A stretch of 12,820 nt of DNA, from contig CAIYZW010001022.1 in assembly GCA_903930725.1 (NCBI GenBank), forward strand, positions 1-12,820, read 5' to 3'. The DNA comes from an uncultured Bacteroidota bacterium (GTDB lineage Bacteria; Bacteroidota; Bacteroidia; Bacteroidales; 4484-276). The translations under genes were made by a program, and so were the position numbers. The notes under the pieces are model-generated. The model was not told where the DNA came from and made no database searches. It was given only the letters and a program-made list of their open reading frames with translations. This document shows, in pieces, positions 1 to 6,656 of the stretch (position 1 is its first letter; every line of letters starts with the position of its first letter).

Positions 1-1
1 A

Positions 2-913
2 TCGGTAACATTGGATGCCGGCTGGAATTTAATTCCGGTTTTAACATCCTGTGGCGGACAAACCAGTGAGATTTTAGGCAGTTTGGCCGGATTGAATGTC
101 ATCAAAGAAATTGCCGGCACACGGTTGTACTGGCCTGCTTTTGGCATCACCACGCTTAATTATCTCGAACCTGGAAAAGCCTATTGGATTTCGGTAGGAA
201 CGCCTGGAACTTTTACCTATCCGGGATGTTCGGCAAGCTCATACGTTCCTCATTCGCACGAAGTGCCGGTAAATAATACCCCCTGGAATGATCCACATTT
301 TTCGGCAAGCTCCCACACCTTAGCATTGCCGTCGGCTATAATTCAAGAAGCCGGCATTATTCCAGGCGATGTAATCGGGGCTTTTACCTCCGAAGGAAGC
401 TGTGCAGGTTTGCTCGAAATTGGTCCGACAAATAAAAATCTTGCAATCACAATCTTTGCCGACGATGAAACCACCGTTGAAAAGGATGGTTTTGAAACCG
501 GAGAACTGATCCGGTTTAAACTTTTCAGACCCGACGGAAATGCCGACATAAAACTTGATGTTGAGTTTGAAACTTCGATGTCACAACAGGGTACTTTTGT
601 TTCGAACGGGCTTTCGGCATTAAAGAGCATCAGCTTTAACCAAAATGGCCTGGCACAGTTGCATAAAATTGTTTCCGGGATTTTTCCAAATCCGTCAAAT
701 GGGAGCTTCACATTAACATTTAATCATCAGGTTGAAGAACTTCAAATTCAGATCATTGATACAAAGGGTCAGGTTTTACGAAGTATTGTTCCTGTCAAAG
801 GTGATATTTCCGAAAACCTCCTCTTGAACCTGAATGATCTGGAAATAGGAATGTATTTCATTAAACTTACCGAAGCCGGATTTTTGGAAATGAAAAAAAT
901 CATTATTCAATAA
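2..913 (+). CDS. T9SS-exported surface/secreted protein, C-terminal part (5' end outside window)
   Basis: The reading frame is open from the left edge, so the start lies before the window; 303 residues are visible. A TTG near position 11 is not a credible start, because the frame continues upstream of it and no signal peptide follows. The last ~80 residues form a type A sorting domain of the type IX secretion system: an IFPNPSNG motif, then short beta strands, a GQV turn and the ending GMYFIKLTEAG...KKIIIQ. In this family that domain directs outer-membrane translocation and is then cut off, leaving the protein secreted or anchored on the surface. The passenger part contains a GWNLIPV segment, a LEPGKAYWISV segment and a GDVIGAF...GSCAGL segment, a style common in Bacteroidota secreted proteins. 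I see no catalytic motif. The specific role is unknown; the sorting domain call is firm. Confidence 0.9.
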   Translation, partial: SVTLDAGWNLIPVLTSCGGQTSEILGSLAGLNVIKEIAGTRLYWPAFGITTLNYLEPGKAYWISVGTPGTFTYPGCSASSYVPHSHEVPVNNTPWNDPHFSASSHTLALPSAIIQEAGIIPGDVIGAFTSEGSCAGLLEIGPTNKNLAITIFADDETTVEKDGFETGELIRFKLFRPDGNADIKLDVEFETSMSQQGTFVSNGLSALKSISFNQNGLAQLHKIVSGIFPNPSNGSFTLTFNHQVEELQIQIIDTKGQVLRSIVPVKGDISENLLLNLNDLEIGMYFIKLTEAGFLEMKKIIIQ

Positions 914-952
914 AGGTTATGGCTCCTGAAATTCAGATGAGTGAATTTGCAT

Positions 953-997
953 AAAAAAGAAGTTCCGGCTTACCAAATAAGCCGGAACTTCTGTTTT
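953..997. terminator. Bidirectional intrinsic terminator
   Basis: A perfect 14-bp inverted repeat (958-971 pairing with 979-992) encloses a 7-nt loop. The stem centre is GC-rich (TTCCGGCT/AGCCGGAA). It is followed on the plus strand by GTTTT and preceded by a run of six A residues, which reads as a T run on the minus strand. It lies 40 nt after the plus-strand T9SS substrate gene and 74 nt beyond the stop of the last minus-strand gene, so it is placed to end both convergent units. Confidence 0.85.
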
Positions 998-1070
998 ATG
1001 CTTTTTCTAAGCTAAAATGTAGTTTCGGATGCGGTCATTTAACGAAACCAGTAAATGGCCAAAGGCCGGT

Positions 1071-1781
1071 TTAATCCAAAATTGCCGATTTATCTTCTTC
1101 GTCGTGATCGGCCTGAAACTTAAAACCAAGACGTTTTCCGGTTTTAATCTTCATATTATCAAGCGTAGTCTGGATTTCGTAAACACTCAGGATTTTTACT
1201 TCGTTGTATGGCGGCGTGAGCAAATCGAAATTTAATGCATATTTTATTGACGATCTGATGATTGTCCGCGCCGAGTTTTCGTCCATGATAGCGTTGGCAA
1301 AATTCTGGTACAAAAACCCGATTTCGCGTTTTCCTTCGATAAAATAATGCATGTCCTTGTTGATAAAAATCCGGCCTATCAAATATCCCACATCGTTGAT
1401 GCGCTTGTATTTAAACGAATCGCCGAGGAAATTATAAATATTGATGATACCACAATACGAGCGTTCCAAATCTTCCTGAACATAAGGCATTTTCATAACT
1501 TCGTGATCGCGCGGAAACTCAAAAATATTGGTGTGCATCATAAAAATGAGGATGTCGCCGGCAAACTTCAGCTCAACTTCAAACTCGCCCCGGTTTTTAT
1601 GCTCGAAAGGAATGGCCCGTTTTGTCGGAAGATCATTGCTCTGGAATTCCCGAACAAGTTCTTTAATGCCTGTTTTAAACTGATTAAAAGTTTCGTAGGT
1701 GTTGTGGTAAACATCTTGTTTAAGCGAAGCTTTGTTGATGATCGAGTCAAACAATTCGCGGTTTTCCGGATTAGTGCTCAT
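1071..1781 (-). CDS. Uncharacterised 236-residue protein, last gene of the porT cluster
   Basis: I do not recognise this family. The ORF begins with ATG at 1781, 44 nt after the porT stop, and ends at 1071. There is no signal peptide or membrane segment, so the product is probably cytoplasmic. The sequence looks like a real globular protein with mixed charged and hydrophobic stretches. Visible features are a helical N-terminal ~50 residues, a central beta-rich part (GEFEVELKFAGDILIFMMHTN), a DVGYLIGRIFIN segment near residue 130, and an acidic C-terminus (DHDEEDKSAILD). It has no known catalytic motif that I can identify. Close spacing on the same strand suggests it is cotranscribed with porT and menG, though that does not prove a shared function. 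No Shine-Dalgarno site precedes the ATG, as is usual in Bacteroidota. The long plus-strand ORF opposite it looks like an antisense shadow. Confidence 0.8.
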   Translation of the reverse strand: MSTNPENRELFDSIINKASLKQDVYHNTYETFNQFKTGIKELVREFQSNDLPTKRAIPFEHKNRGEFEVELKFAGDILIFMMHTNIFEFPRDHEVMKMPYVQEDLERSYCGIINIYNFLGDSFKYKRINDVGYLIGRIFINKDMHYFIEGKREIGFLYQNFANAIMDENSARTIIRSSIKYALNFDLLTPPYNEVKILSVYEIQTTLDNMKIKTGKRLGFKFQADHDEEDKSAILD

Positions 1782-1825
1782 TTCGGGTAGCGTTTTTTCG
1801 ATAGTTTGAAAATTAAAAATCTTAG

Positions 1826-2617
1826 TTATCCTTCGAATGTAAAAGTAATCATAAATATTTTTGAGCGTAAACTTTTAATACCATCGGTGTAAATATTGTT
1901 TTCGCGAAGCAGCATATCTCTCAGGCCATAATTCATCGTAAATTCGACGCCAAATTTAAACCAGTTCATAAAAAAATCAAAGCCTGCCCCACCAACAACT
2001 TGTGTATCAGCACGAAAAAGCTTTGGTTCAAAATTCCCGAGTTCCTTTTTATTGGCTTGTGAGGCCAGGTCGAAATTATATTTGATACCTCCAATGGCAT
2101 AAGCACGAAAATTATGAACCCGTGCTGATTTAAACTTGAGTAAAAGCGGCAATTCGATAAATGTTGAAGTTATTTTCTGATCCATGACAAATGGGATAAT
2201 AGAGTCAATTCCAACATATTCACGAAGATCGTATCTCAAAATACGGCTTCCAAAAGCCAGACTTGGAATAAACCTGAAATCGAAATGTTTTCCAAGCATC
2301 AAATCTCCAACGATCCCAACAGTAAAACCAAGAGTTGGGGTCGAAGTTATTCCGTAAACCGAAAGGTGATCGAAATTTTTGGTGGTTGGCAGATCATCCT
2401 CATCAATCTGGCTTTGATTAAACGATAATTGCTGAAAATTTTCGACTGTCTCGATCGTGAAATCCATTTGGTTGGCAGCTAGGATAAATCCAAAAAAATA
2501 GGGCTCAAAATCGTGGTATTTGAGGTTGGGAACTTTGTTGATTTGAGCAGACGAAATTTTTGGAAAAGCAAGAGCAAGTAGTAAAAGAAAGGAAATCAAA
2601 ATCCGTGAAATCTTCAA
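1826..2617 (-). CDS. porT: PorT-family outer-membrane protein (type IX secretion)
   Basis: A 263-residue protein with a clear signal peptide: MKISR, then a hydrophobic stretch (ILISFLLLLALAF), with probable cleavage after SSA at residue 24. The mature part alternates short amphipathic strands (GFTVGIVGDLMLG, FIELPLLLKF, RAYAIGGIKYNF, KFGVEFTMNYGL) and ends in a strand with aromatic residues (FMITFTFEG), as expected of an outer-membrane beta barrel of the PorT/OMP_b-brl type. PorT is required for T9SS export in Porphyromonas and for the orthologous SprT system in Flavobacterium. Its neighbour here is menG/ubiE; I recall this pairing from other Bacteroidota, which raises confidence in PorT over a generic barrel. 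The start is TTG at 2617. The next in-frame ATG (residue 51) would remove the signal peptide, and a stop lies 18 nt upstream, so no ATG start is available. Confidence 0.82.
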   Translation of the reverse strand: MKISRILISFLLLLALAFPKISSAQINKVPNLKYHDFEPYFFGFILAANQMDFTIETVENFQQLSFNQSQIDEDDLPTTKNFDHLSVYGITSTPTLGFTVGIVGDLMLGKHFDFRFIPSLAFGSRILRYDLREYVGIDSIIPFVMDQKITSTFIELPLLLKFKSARVHNFRAYAIGGIKYNFDLASQANKKELGNFEPKLFRADTQVVGGAGFDFFMNWFKFGVEFTMNYGLRDMLLRENNIYTDGIKSLRSKIFMITFTFEG

Positions 2618-2663
2618 TTGATGCAGTTTTTAAAATTTTGAAATAAACGAACTCCGGGGGCTT

Positions 2664-3413
2664 TTATTTTTGCCCGGTATAAATTGAAGCAATTCCAAAA
2701 GTTAGCGGAAGGCTTGTTGTGCGGCCGAATCCGGCATTTTTAAGATATTCCTCAAAAGCTTTGCCCGACGGAAAATGTCCCACCGATTCGGGTAAATAGG
2801 TGTAGGCGCGGCTGTTATTAGAGATTTTGCTACCAACAAAAGGCAGGATTTTGGTAAAATAAAACTGATAAAGCTGTTTGATGGGCGTTTTGGCGGGTTT
2901 GGAAAACTCAAGAATTATAGTAATTCCGCCCTTTTTAAGGACGCGGTGCATTTCGCTGAGACCTTGCTCAAGGTTTTCGAAATTCCGAACCCCAAAAACT
3001 GTGGTAATTATGTCGAAAGTTTCGGGTTCAAAAGGTAGGTCTTCGCCGTCGGCAACCTTAAGTTTGATAAGGTTTTCGAGGTTTTTGGCCCTGAGTTTTT
3101 TTTGTTGTTCGTTGAGCATTTCTTTCGAAATATCCACACCAAAAATCGCATCAGGTTTTAGTTTAGATGCCAGAATGGCCATGTCGCCCGTACCGCTTGC
3201 CACATCGAGGATTTGTTGATGGGGATGCCGTTTCATTATTTTAAGAACTTTTCGCCGCCAGATTTTATCAATGCCCAACGACAAAAAATGATTCAGGAAA
3301 TCGTACCTCGGAGCAATATTATCAAACATCTGCCTTACTTCATCCTTTATGGCAAGAGGCGTAGGATTGTTGTTTAATGCGGGTTTTCCGGTATTTGGTT
3401 TGGAATTTTCCAT
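2664..3413 (-). CDS. menG: Demethylmenaquinone methyltransferase (MenG/UbiE family)
   Basis: The 249-residue class I SAM-dependent methyltransferase catalyses the last step of menaquinone synthesis, C-methylation of demethylmenaquinone. The family signature near the start is present (VRQMFDNIAPRYDFLNHFLS, residues 26-45). The SAM-binding motif I is LDVASGTGD (69-77), followed by FGVDIS (91-96) and the UbiE hallmark VFGVRNF (139-145). RVLKKGG (157-163) and LEFSKP (168-173) also match, and the C-terminal FPSGKAFEEYLKNAGF and IYTG motifs are typical. Length fits the family, apart from a ~20-residue Asn/Pro-rich N-terminal extension. Since Bacteroidota use menaquinone, menG describes the job better than ubiE. 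It lies 46 nt upstream of porT and 36 nt downstream of the heptose kinase, in the same orientation. Confidence 0.95.
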   Translation of the reverse strand: MENSKPNTGKPALNNNPTPLAIKDEVRQMFDNIAPRYDFLNHFLSLGIDKIWRRKVLKIMKRHPHQQILDVASGTGDMAILASKLKPDAIFGVDISKEMLNEQQKKLRAKNLENLIKLKVADGEDLPFEPETFDIITTVFGVRNFENLEQGLSEMHRVLKKGGITIILEFSKPAKTPIKQLYQFYFTKILPFVGSKISNNSRAYTYLPESVGHFPSGKAFEEYLKNAGFGRTTSLPLTFGIASIYTGQK

Positions 3414-3449
3414 AAAATATTTCTTAAAGATTGATTTCCAAACAGGAAA

Positions 3450-4466
3450 TTAAAGGTTTAAACCAGCCATTTCTTTCATTAATTTTTCGCGGTTAACCGG
3501 AACAACACCAACGCTTTCGCAAACCTGACCACCGGCCAGATTGCTGAAAGCTGCAATTTCGTGAAGCGATAAACCGAGTGCAAGACAAAGTGCAGCCATG
3601 CTTACAACCGTATCGCCGGCCCCCGAAACATCAGCAATGGCACGTAAATGCGCCGGCAGATGAAGCTCCTCATAAGTCTGATTTTCCTTCCTGCGGCTAA
3701 TGAAAACCCCTTCCTCCGAAAGCGTTGCCAGAACAATTTCGATATTTTGCTTTTCGTGTACCTTGCGCACCGCTTTGCGAAGATTTTCGGCATCCTGTTT
3801 ATCGAAATCAAAACCTAAACCTTCGCGCAACTCTTTTAAATTGGGTTTAAAAAGCTTAAGATTTTGATAAGAAGAAAAATTCCGCTTTTTCGGGTCAACC
3901 GAAACGGGAATGTTTTTGGAAGAAGCCAACCGAACAACAGCATCAATCAGTTCTGCCGAAATCACTCCTTTGTCGTAATCCTGAAAAATAATGCCGTCAA
4001 TCTGGTTTTCTGAAAGCAATTTCTGGAGAAGTTGCATAAAATCTTCAAAATCATTATCGTTCAGGTTTGAGTCGATTTCTTCGTCAACCCTGAGCATTTG
4101 CACGTTGTTGCCGATAATCCTGAATTTGGTGGTGGTGGTCCGGTCGGGGCTTTTAATGATTCCTCCGGCAAACATTCCATTTGCGAGCAACATTTCTTCA
4201 AAAGTGGCCGCTTTTTCATCTTTTCCGATTACGGAGCATAAAATCGGGTTTGCGCCTAAAGCTTTGATATTTAGCGCAACATTGGCTGCACCGCCCAACC
4301 TGTTTGTTTTTTTGTTTACAGCAACAATTGGAACGGGAGCTTCCGGCGAAATTCGTTCGACTTTGCCCCATAAATAGGCATCAATCATTACATCGCCGAT
4401 AATTAAAATATTAAGATGTTGGAATTTATCGAAAAGAGCCTTGATTTGGTCCTCAGAATGCATCAT
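3450..4466 (-). CDS. hldA: D-glycero-beta-D-manno-heptose-7-phosphate kinase (PfkB family)
   Basis: A 338-residue ribokinase/PfkB-fold kinase corresponding to the N-terminal half of HldE (RfaE domain I). It phosphorylates heptose 7-phosphate at C1 on the route to ADP-heptose for the LPS core. Key sequence: IIGDVMIDAYLWGKVERISPE (residues 22-42), typical of RfaE; GGAANVALN (58-66), the substrate-binding PfkB signature; and DVSGAGDT (279-286), the ATP/anion-hole motif with catalytic Asp285. VDPKKRN (190-196) and LFKPNLKEL (205-213) also match the family. There is no C-terminal nucleotidyltransferase domain (no HxGH-type motif), so the ADP-transfer step must be encoded elsewhere, as in organisms with split hldA/hldC genes. 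The ORF opens with two consecutive ATG codons (4466 and 4463), and either may be used. It starts 30 nt after the aminotransferase stop. Confidence 0.9.
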   Translation of the reverse strand: MMHSEDQIKALFDKFQHLNILIIGDVMIDAYLWGKVERISPEAPVPIVAVNKKTNRLGGAANVALNIKALGANPILCSVIGKDEKAATFEEMLLANGMFAGGIIKSPDRTTTTKFRIIGNNVQMLRVDEEIDSNLNDNDFEDFMQLLQKLLSENQIDGIIFQDYDKGVISAELIDAVVRLASSKNIPVSVDPKKRNFSSYQNLKLFKPNLKELREGLGFDFDKQDAENLRKAVRKVHEKQNIEIVLATLSEEGVFISRRKENQTYEELHLPAHLRAIADVSGAGDTVVSMAALCLALGLSLHEIAAFSNLAGGQVCESVGVVPVNREKLMKEMAGLNL

Positions 4467-4496
4467 GCTTTTTTAAATTTGATGCAAAGATAAACT

Positions 4497-5705
4497 TTAA
4501 CGTAAAAGAGCCAACCCCTCTTTGATGCGGTCAACGGCCTTGTTCAGGTCGGCGATGGAAGCGGCGTACGAAATCCGGATGCAGTCGGCATCGCCGAAAG
4601 CCTCGCCTGGAACGAGGGCAACATACACTTTATCAAGAAGATACAGGCAAAGGTCGTTACCATCGCGGATTACAGTTTTTCCATCAGTTTTTCCGTAATA
4701 ATAAGTTACATCCGGGAAAATATAAAAAGCGCCTTCGGGAATGTTGGTGATAATTCCGGGGATTTCCTGAAGTTTTTTCAATAAGAAATCTCTTCTTTCA
4801 TGAAAGGCTTGTTTCATCTCAATCATCTCGGGCATTGTAGATGTATCGGTTTGCATGGCTTTTAAGGCCGCCATTTGCGAAATGGTAGCTGCGCCCGAGG
4901 TAAATTGTCCCTGAAGCGTGTCGCAGGCTTTGGCAAGTTGCACAGGTGCGCCAACGTATCCGATACGCCAGCCGGTCATGGCAAAACTTTTAGAAACCCC
5001 GTTAATGGTGGCAACGCGATCTTTTAAAACTTCAAATTGGGCAATACTTTCGTGTTTGCCCACAAAATTGATGTGTTCGTAAATTTCGTCTGATATAATA
5101 TAAAGGTCTTCTTTTGTGGATAAAACTTCGGCAAGGGCTTTAAGTTCGTCTTTTGAATAAACAGAACCTGTGGGGTTACAGGGCGAACTGAAAAGGAAAA
5201 CCTTTGATTTTGAAGTCATTTTTTCTTTGACTTGTTCTGCCGTAACTTTAAAATCGTTTTTGATGGAAGCATTGATGTAAACAGGAATTCCACCAGCCAT
5301 TTTAATCATTGCGGGGTACGAAACCCAAAAAGGACTTGGAACCAAAACCTCGTCACCGGGATTAACCAGGCACAACAGAACATTTATTATTGATTGCTTG
5401 GCACCTGTAGAAACCACAATCTGTTCGGCTTTGTAATCCAGATGATTTTCGTTTTTAAACTTATCGGAAATCGCCTGACGCAATTCTTTGTAGCCCGACA
5501 CAGGCGGATAATGCGTTTTGTTTTGATTAATGGCCAGGATTGCGGCGTCTTTGATACATTCGGGCGTGTTAAAATCCGGCTCGCCGATGCTGAGATTTAT
5601 CACGTCTTTACCTTCTTCTTTAAGTTGCCTGCTGCGGCGGGTCATTTCGAGTGTTGCTGATTCGGATAAATTTTTAATCCGGTCCGACAAATGAGCTTGA
5701 TTCAT
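4497..5705 (-). CDS. Class I PLP-dependent aminotransferase (aspartate aminotransferase-like)
   Basis: A 402-residue fold-type I aminotransferase close to the bacterial Ib aspartate aminotransferases. Numbered from the chosen ATG: LSIGEPDFNTP (38-48) binds substrate, SSPCNPTG (173-180) contains the conserved Asn, SDEIYEH (205-211) holds the Asp that contacts the PLP pyridine nitrogen, and SKSFAMTGWRIGY (238-250) holds the PLP Schiff-base lysine Lys239. The C-terminal CIRISYA carries the arginine that binds the alpha-carboxylate. The likely reaction is aspartate + 2-oxoglutarate to oxaloacetate + glutamate; exact amino-acid range cannot be read from sequence. I chose ATG 5705. A longer in-frame version from TTG 5744 adds 13 residues, but that codon lies inside the predicted promoter -7 box. 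An AGAAGAA stretch just before the ATG could serve as a weak ribosome site. This is the first gene of the five-gene minus-strand cluster. Confidence 0.92.
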   Translation of the reverse strand: MNQAHLSDRIKNLSESATLEMTRRSRQLKEEGKDVINLSIGEPDFNTPECIKDAAILAINQNKTHYPPVSGYKELRQAISDKFKNENHLDYKAEQIVVSTGAKQSIINVLLCLVNPGDEVLVPSPFWVSYPAMIKMAGGIPVYINASIKNDFKVTAEQVKEKMTSKSKVFLFSSPCNPTGSVYSKDELKALAEVLSTKEDLYIISDEIYEHINFVGKHESIAQFEVLKDRVATINGVSKSFAMTGWRIGYVGAPVQLAKACDTLQGQFTSGAATISQMAALKAMQTDTSTMPEMIEMKQAFHERRDFLLKKLQEIPGIITNIPEGAFYIFPDVTYYYGKTDGKTVIRDGNDLCLYLLDKVYVALVPGEAFGDADCIRISYAASIADLNKAVDRIKEGLALLR

Positions 5706-5741
5706 TTCTTCTGTTTTTCGGTTAACAATAAATAAAGGCGG

Positions 5742-5771
5742 CAAATGTATAAAAATCTATTTGAACCCAAA
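5742..5771 (-). promoter_or_regulatory. Bacteroidetes-type promoter for the aminotransferase-hldA-menG-porT cluster
   Basis: On the minus strand TACATTTG (5742-5749) fits the Bacteroidetes -7 consensus TAnnTTTG exactly. A TTTG (5768-5771) lies 18 nt upstream, close to the usual spacing of the -33 element. Transcription would begin near 5735, giving a leader of about 30 nt to the ATG at 5705. This is the only element in the window where both boxes are visible. Confidence 0.6.
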
Positions 5772-5891
5772 CCGATATGTTTAGCGATTTTTATCGAAAA
5801 TTTTGTGACCTTTGGCCTTTAAAATTTCAGTGACCAAAATTTAAAAAATGCTGACTTTTCCAATGGTTTTTACAGATAAAAAATTACCCGG

Positions 5892-6413
5892 ATGAATAAT
5901 TTTTACTTAATTCTTGCTTGTACCCTTCCAGCAATAATCGTTGCTACAGCAGTGGTTTTCGTGATTAATGTTTTTTTTAAGGAAGCCCGCCTCCGCCGTA
6001 CTGAAGAGTTAAAAGCCGACAGCCGGAAAATAACATTAAATCTTCAGCTTCAGGCTTACGAAAGGATTACACTTTTTATCGAACGAATTGCAATACAGCA
6101 GCTTGTGATGAGGCTAAGCCTGCCTGGGATGGCTGGTTTACAGCTTCAGTGGGAAATCCTAAAAACCATCAACGAAGAGTTTGAGCATAATTTTTCGCAA
6201 CAGATTTATCTTTCGCCCGAACTATGGGATTTAGTCAGAATTGCGAAAGAATCTGTTATCAGGCAGGTTAACATGTCGGCTTCAGCACTCAACGAACTCT
6301 CAACCGGCGAAGAACTTGCCCGCCTACTTTTGGAGGCTAAGATGAATCAGGAAACTGATTATCTGAGAGATGCATTGATTTTTCTTAAAAAAGAAGTTCG
6401 CCTTTTGTTTTAG
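5892..6413 (+). CDS. Small membrane-anchored protein of unknown function (DUF7935-like)
   Basis: A 173-residue protein. Residues 4-28 form one hydrophobic helix (YLILACTLPAIIVATAVVFV). The rest is charged, mainly helical and probably cytoplasmic. From memory the pattern matches a Bacteroidota-specific family of unknown function (DUF7935): a short membrane anchor, a KITLNLQLQAYERITLFIERI segment, the pattern MRLSLPGM, a central INEEFEHNFSQQIYLS segment and the ending FLKKEVRLLF. The family assignment is by pattern and could not be searched. No enzyme motif is visible. It stands alone, divergent from the aminotransferase cluster, with a 186-nt shared upstream region. No exact TAnnTTTG box was found in front of it. 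ATG 5892 is the natural start because the membrane segment begins directly after it. Confidence 0.8.
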   Translation: MNNFYLILACTLPAIIVATAVVFVINVFFKEARLRRTEELKADSRKITLNLQLQAYERITLFIERIAIQQLVMRLSLPGMAGLQLQWEILKTINEEFEHNFSQQIYLSPELWDLVRIAKESVIRQVNMSASALNELSTGEELARLLLEAKMNQETDYLRDALIFLKKEVRLLF

Positions 6414-6656
6414 TTAAGATGATGATTTTTTCAAATCCGGTTCAGTTTTATAAAAGACAGATTTTAGAATTTCAGTTCCTCATGGTCGGATGTGTCTACT
6501 CCCCTATTTCGTTTTACTCAATTTTAGAAATTATCAAAACTTTTGTCTCAAATCATCAAACCAATTGAATTCCAATATTTTATACGATTTGGTTTGTTAA
6601 ATATTCAAAATGCCCCAAAAACTGTCGTTGCTTTTACTAATTTTGCGCTTTAATAC
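6414..6656. other. AT-rich intergenic region before the acyltransferase fusion
   Basis: This 243-nt stretch holds a 49-codon ORF (6419-6568) of doubtful reality and an 8-bp inverted repeat, CAAACCAA (6557-6564) and TTGGTTTG (6589-6596), with a 24-nt spacer. Near its right end is a TAnnTTTG promoter-like box at 6638. I see no convincing hairpin terminator after the 5892-6413 gene, so read-through into the next gene is possible. Confidence 0.5.
6638..6645 (+). promoter_or_regulatory. Possible -7 promoter box before the acyl-activating fusion gene
   Basis: TAATTTTG fits the Bacteroidetes TAnnTTTG consensus exactly. No TTTG is found at the proper distance upstream, so only half of the promoter is visible. 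If used, transcription would begin about 7 nt downstream, leaving a leader of roughly 5-11 nt before the ATG codons at 6657 or 6663, which is very short. This may be a chance match in AT-rich DNA. Confidence 0.3.

Noticed and set aside
229..312. Exact 12-nt direct repeat TTCGGCAAGCTC (229-240 and 301-312) in the T9SS substrate
   Set aside because: Two in-frame copies encoding SASS within a secreted protein; most likely chance or local protein-level repetition, not a mobile or regulatory repeat.
1046..1075. Small GGCC-AAA-GGCC hairpin at the end of the minus-strand cluster
   Set aside because: The loop is only 3 nt, the stem is short and no T run follows on either strand; the hairpin at 953-997 is a much better terminator.
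1347..1790. Plus-strand ORF of 147 codons opposite the unknown gene
   Set aside because: The minus-strand frame fits the gene cluster spacing and reads like a normal soluble protein; the plus-strand frame has no start context or recognisable feature.
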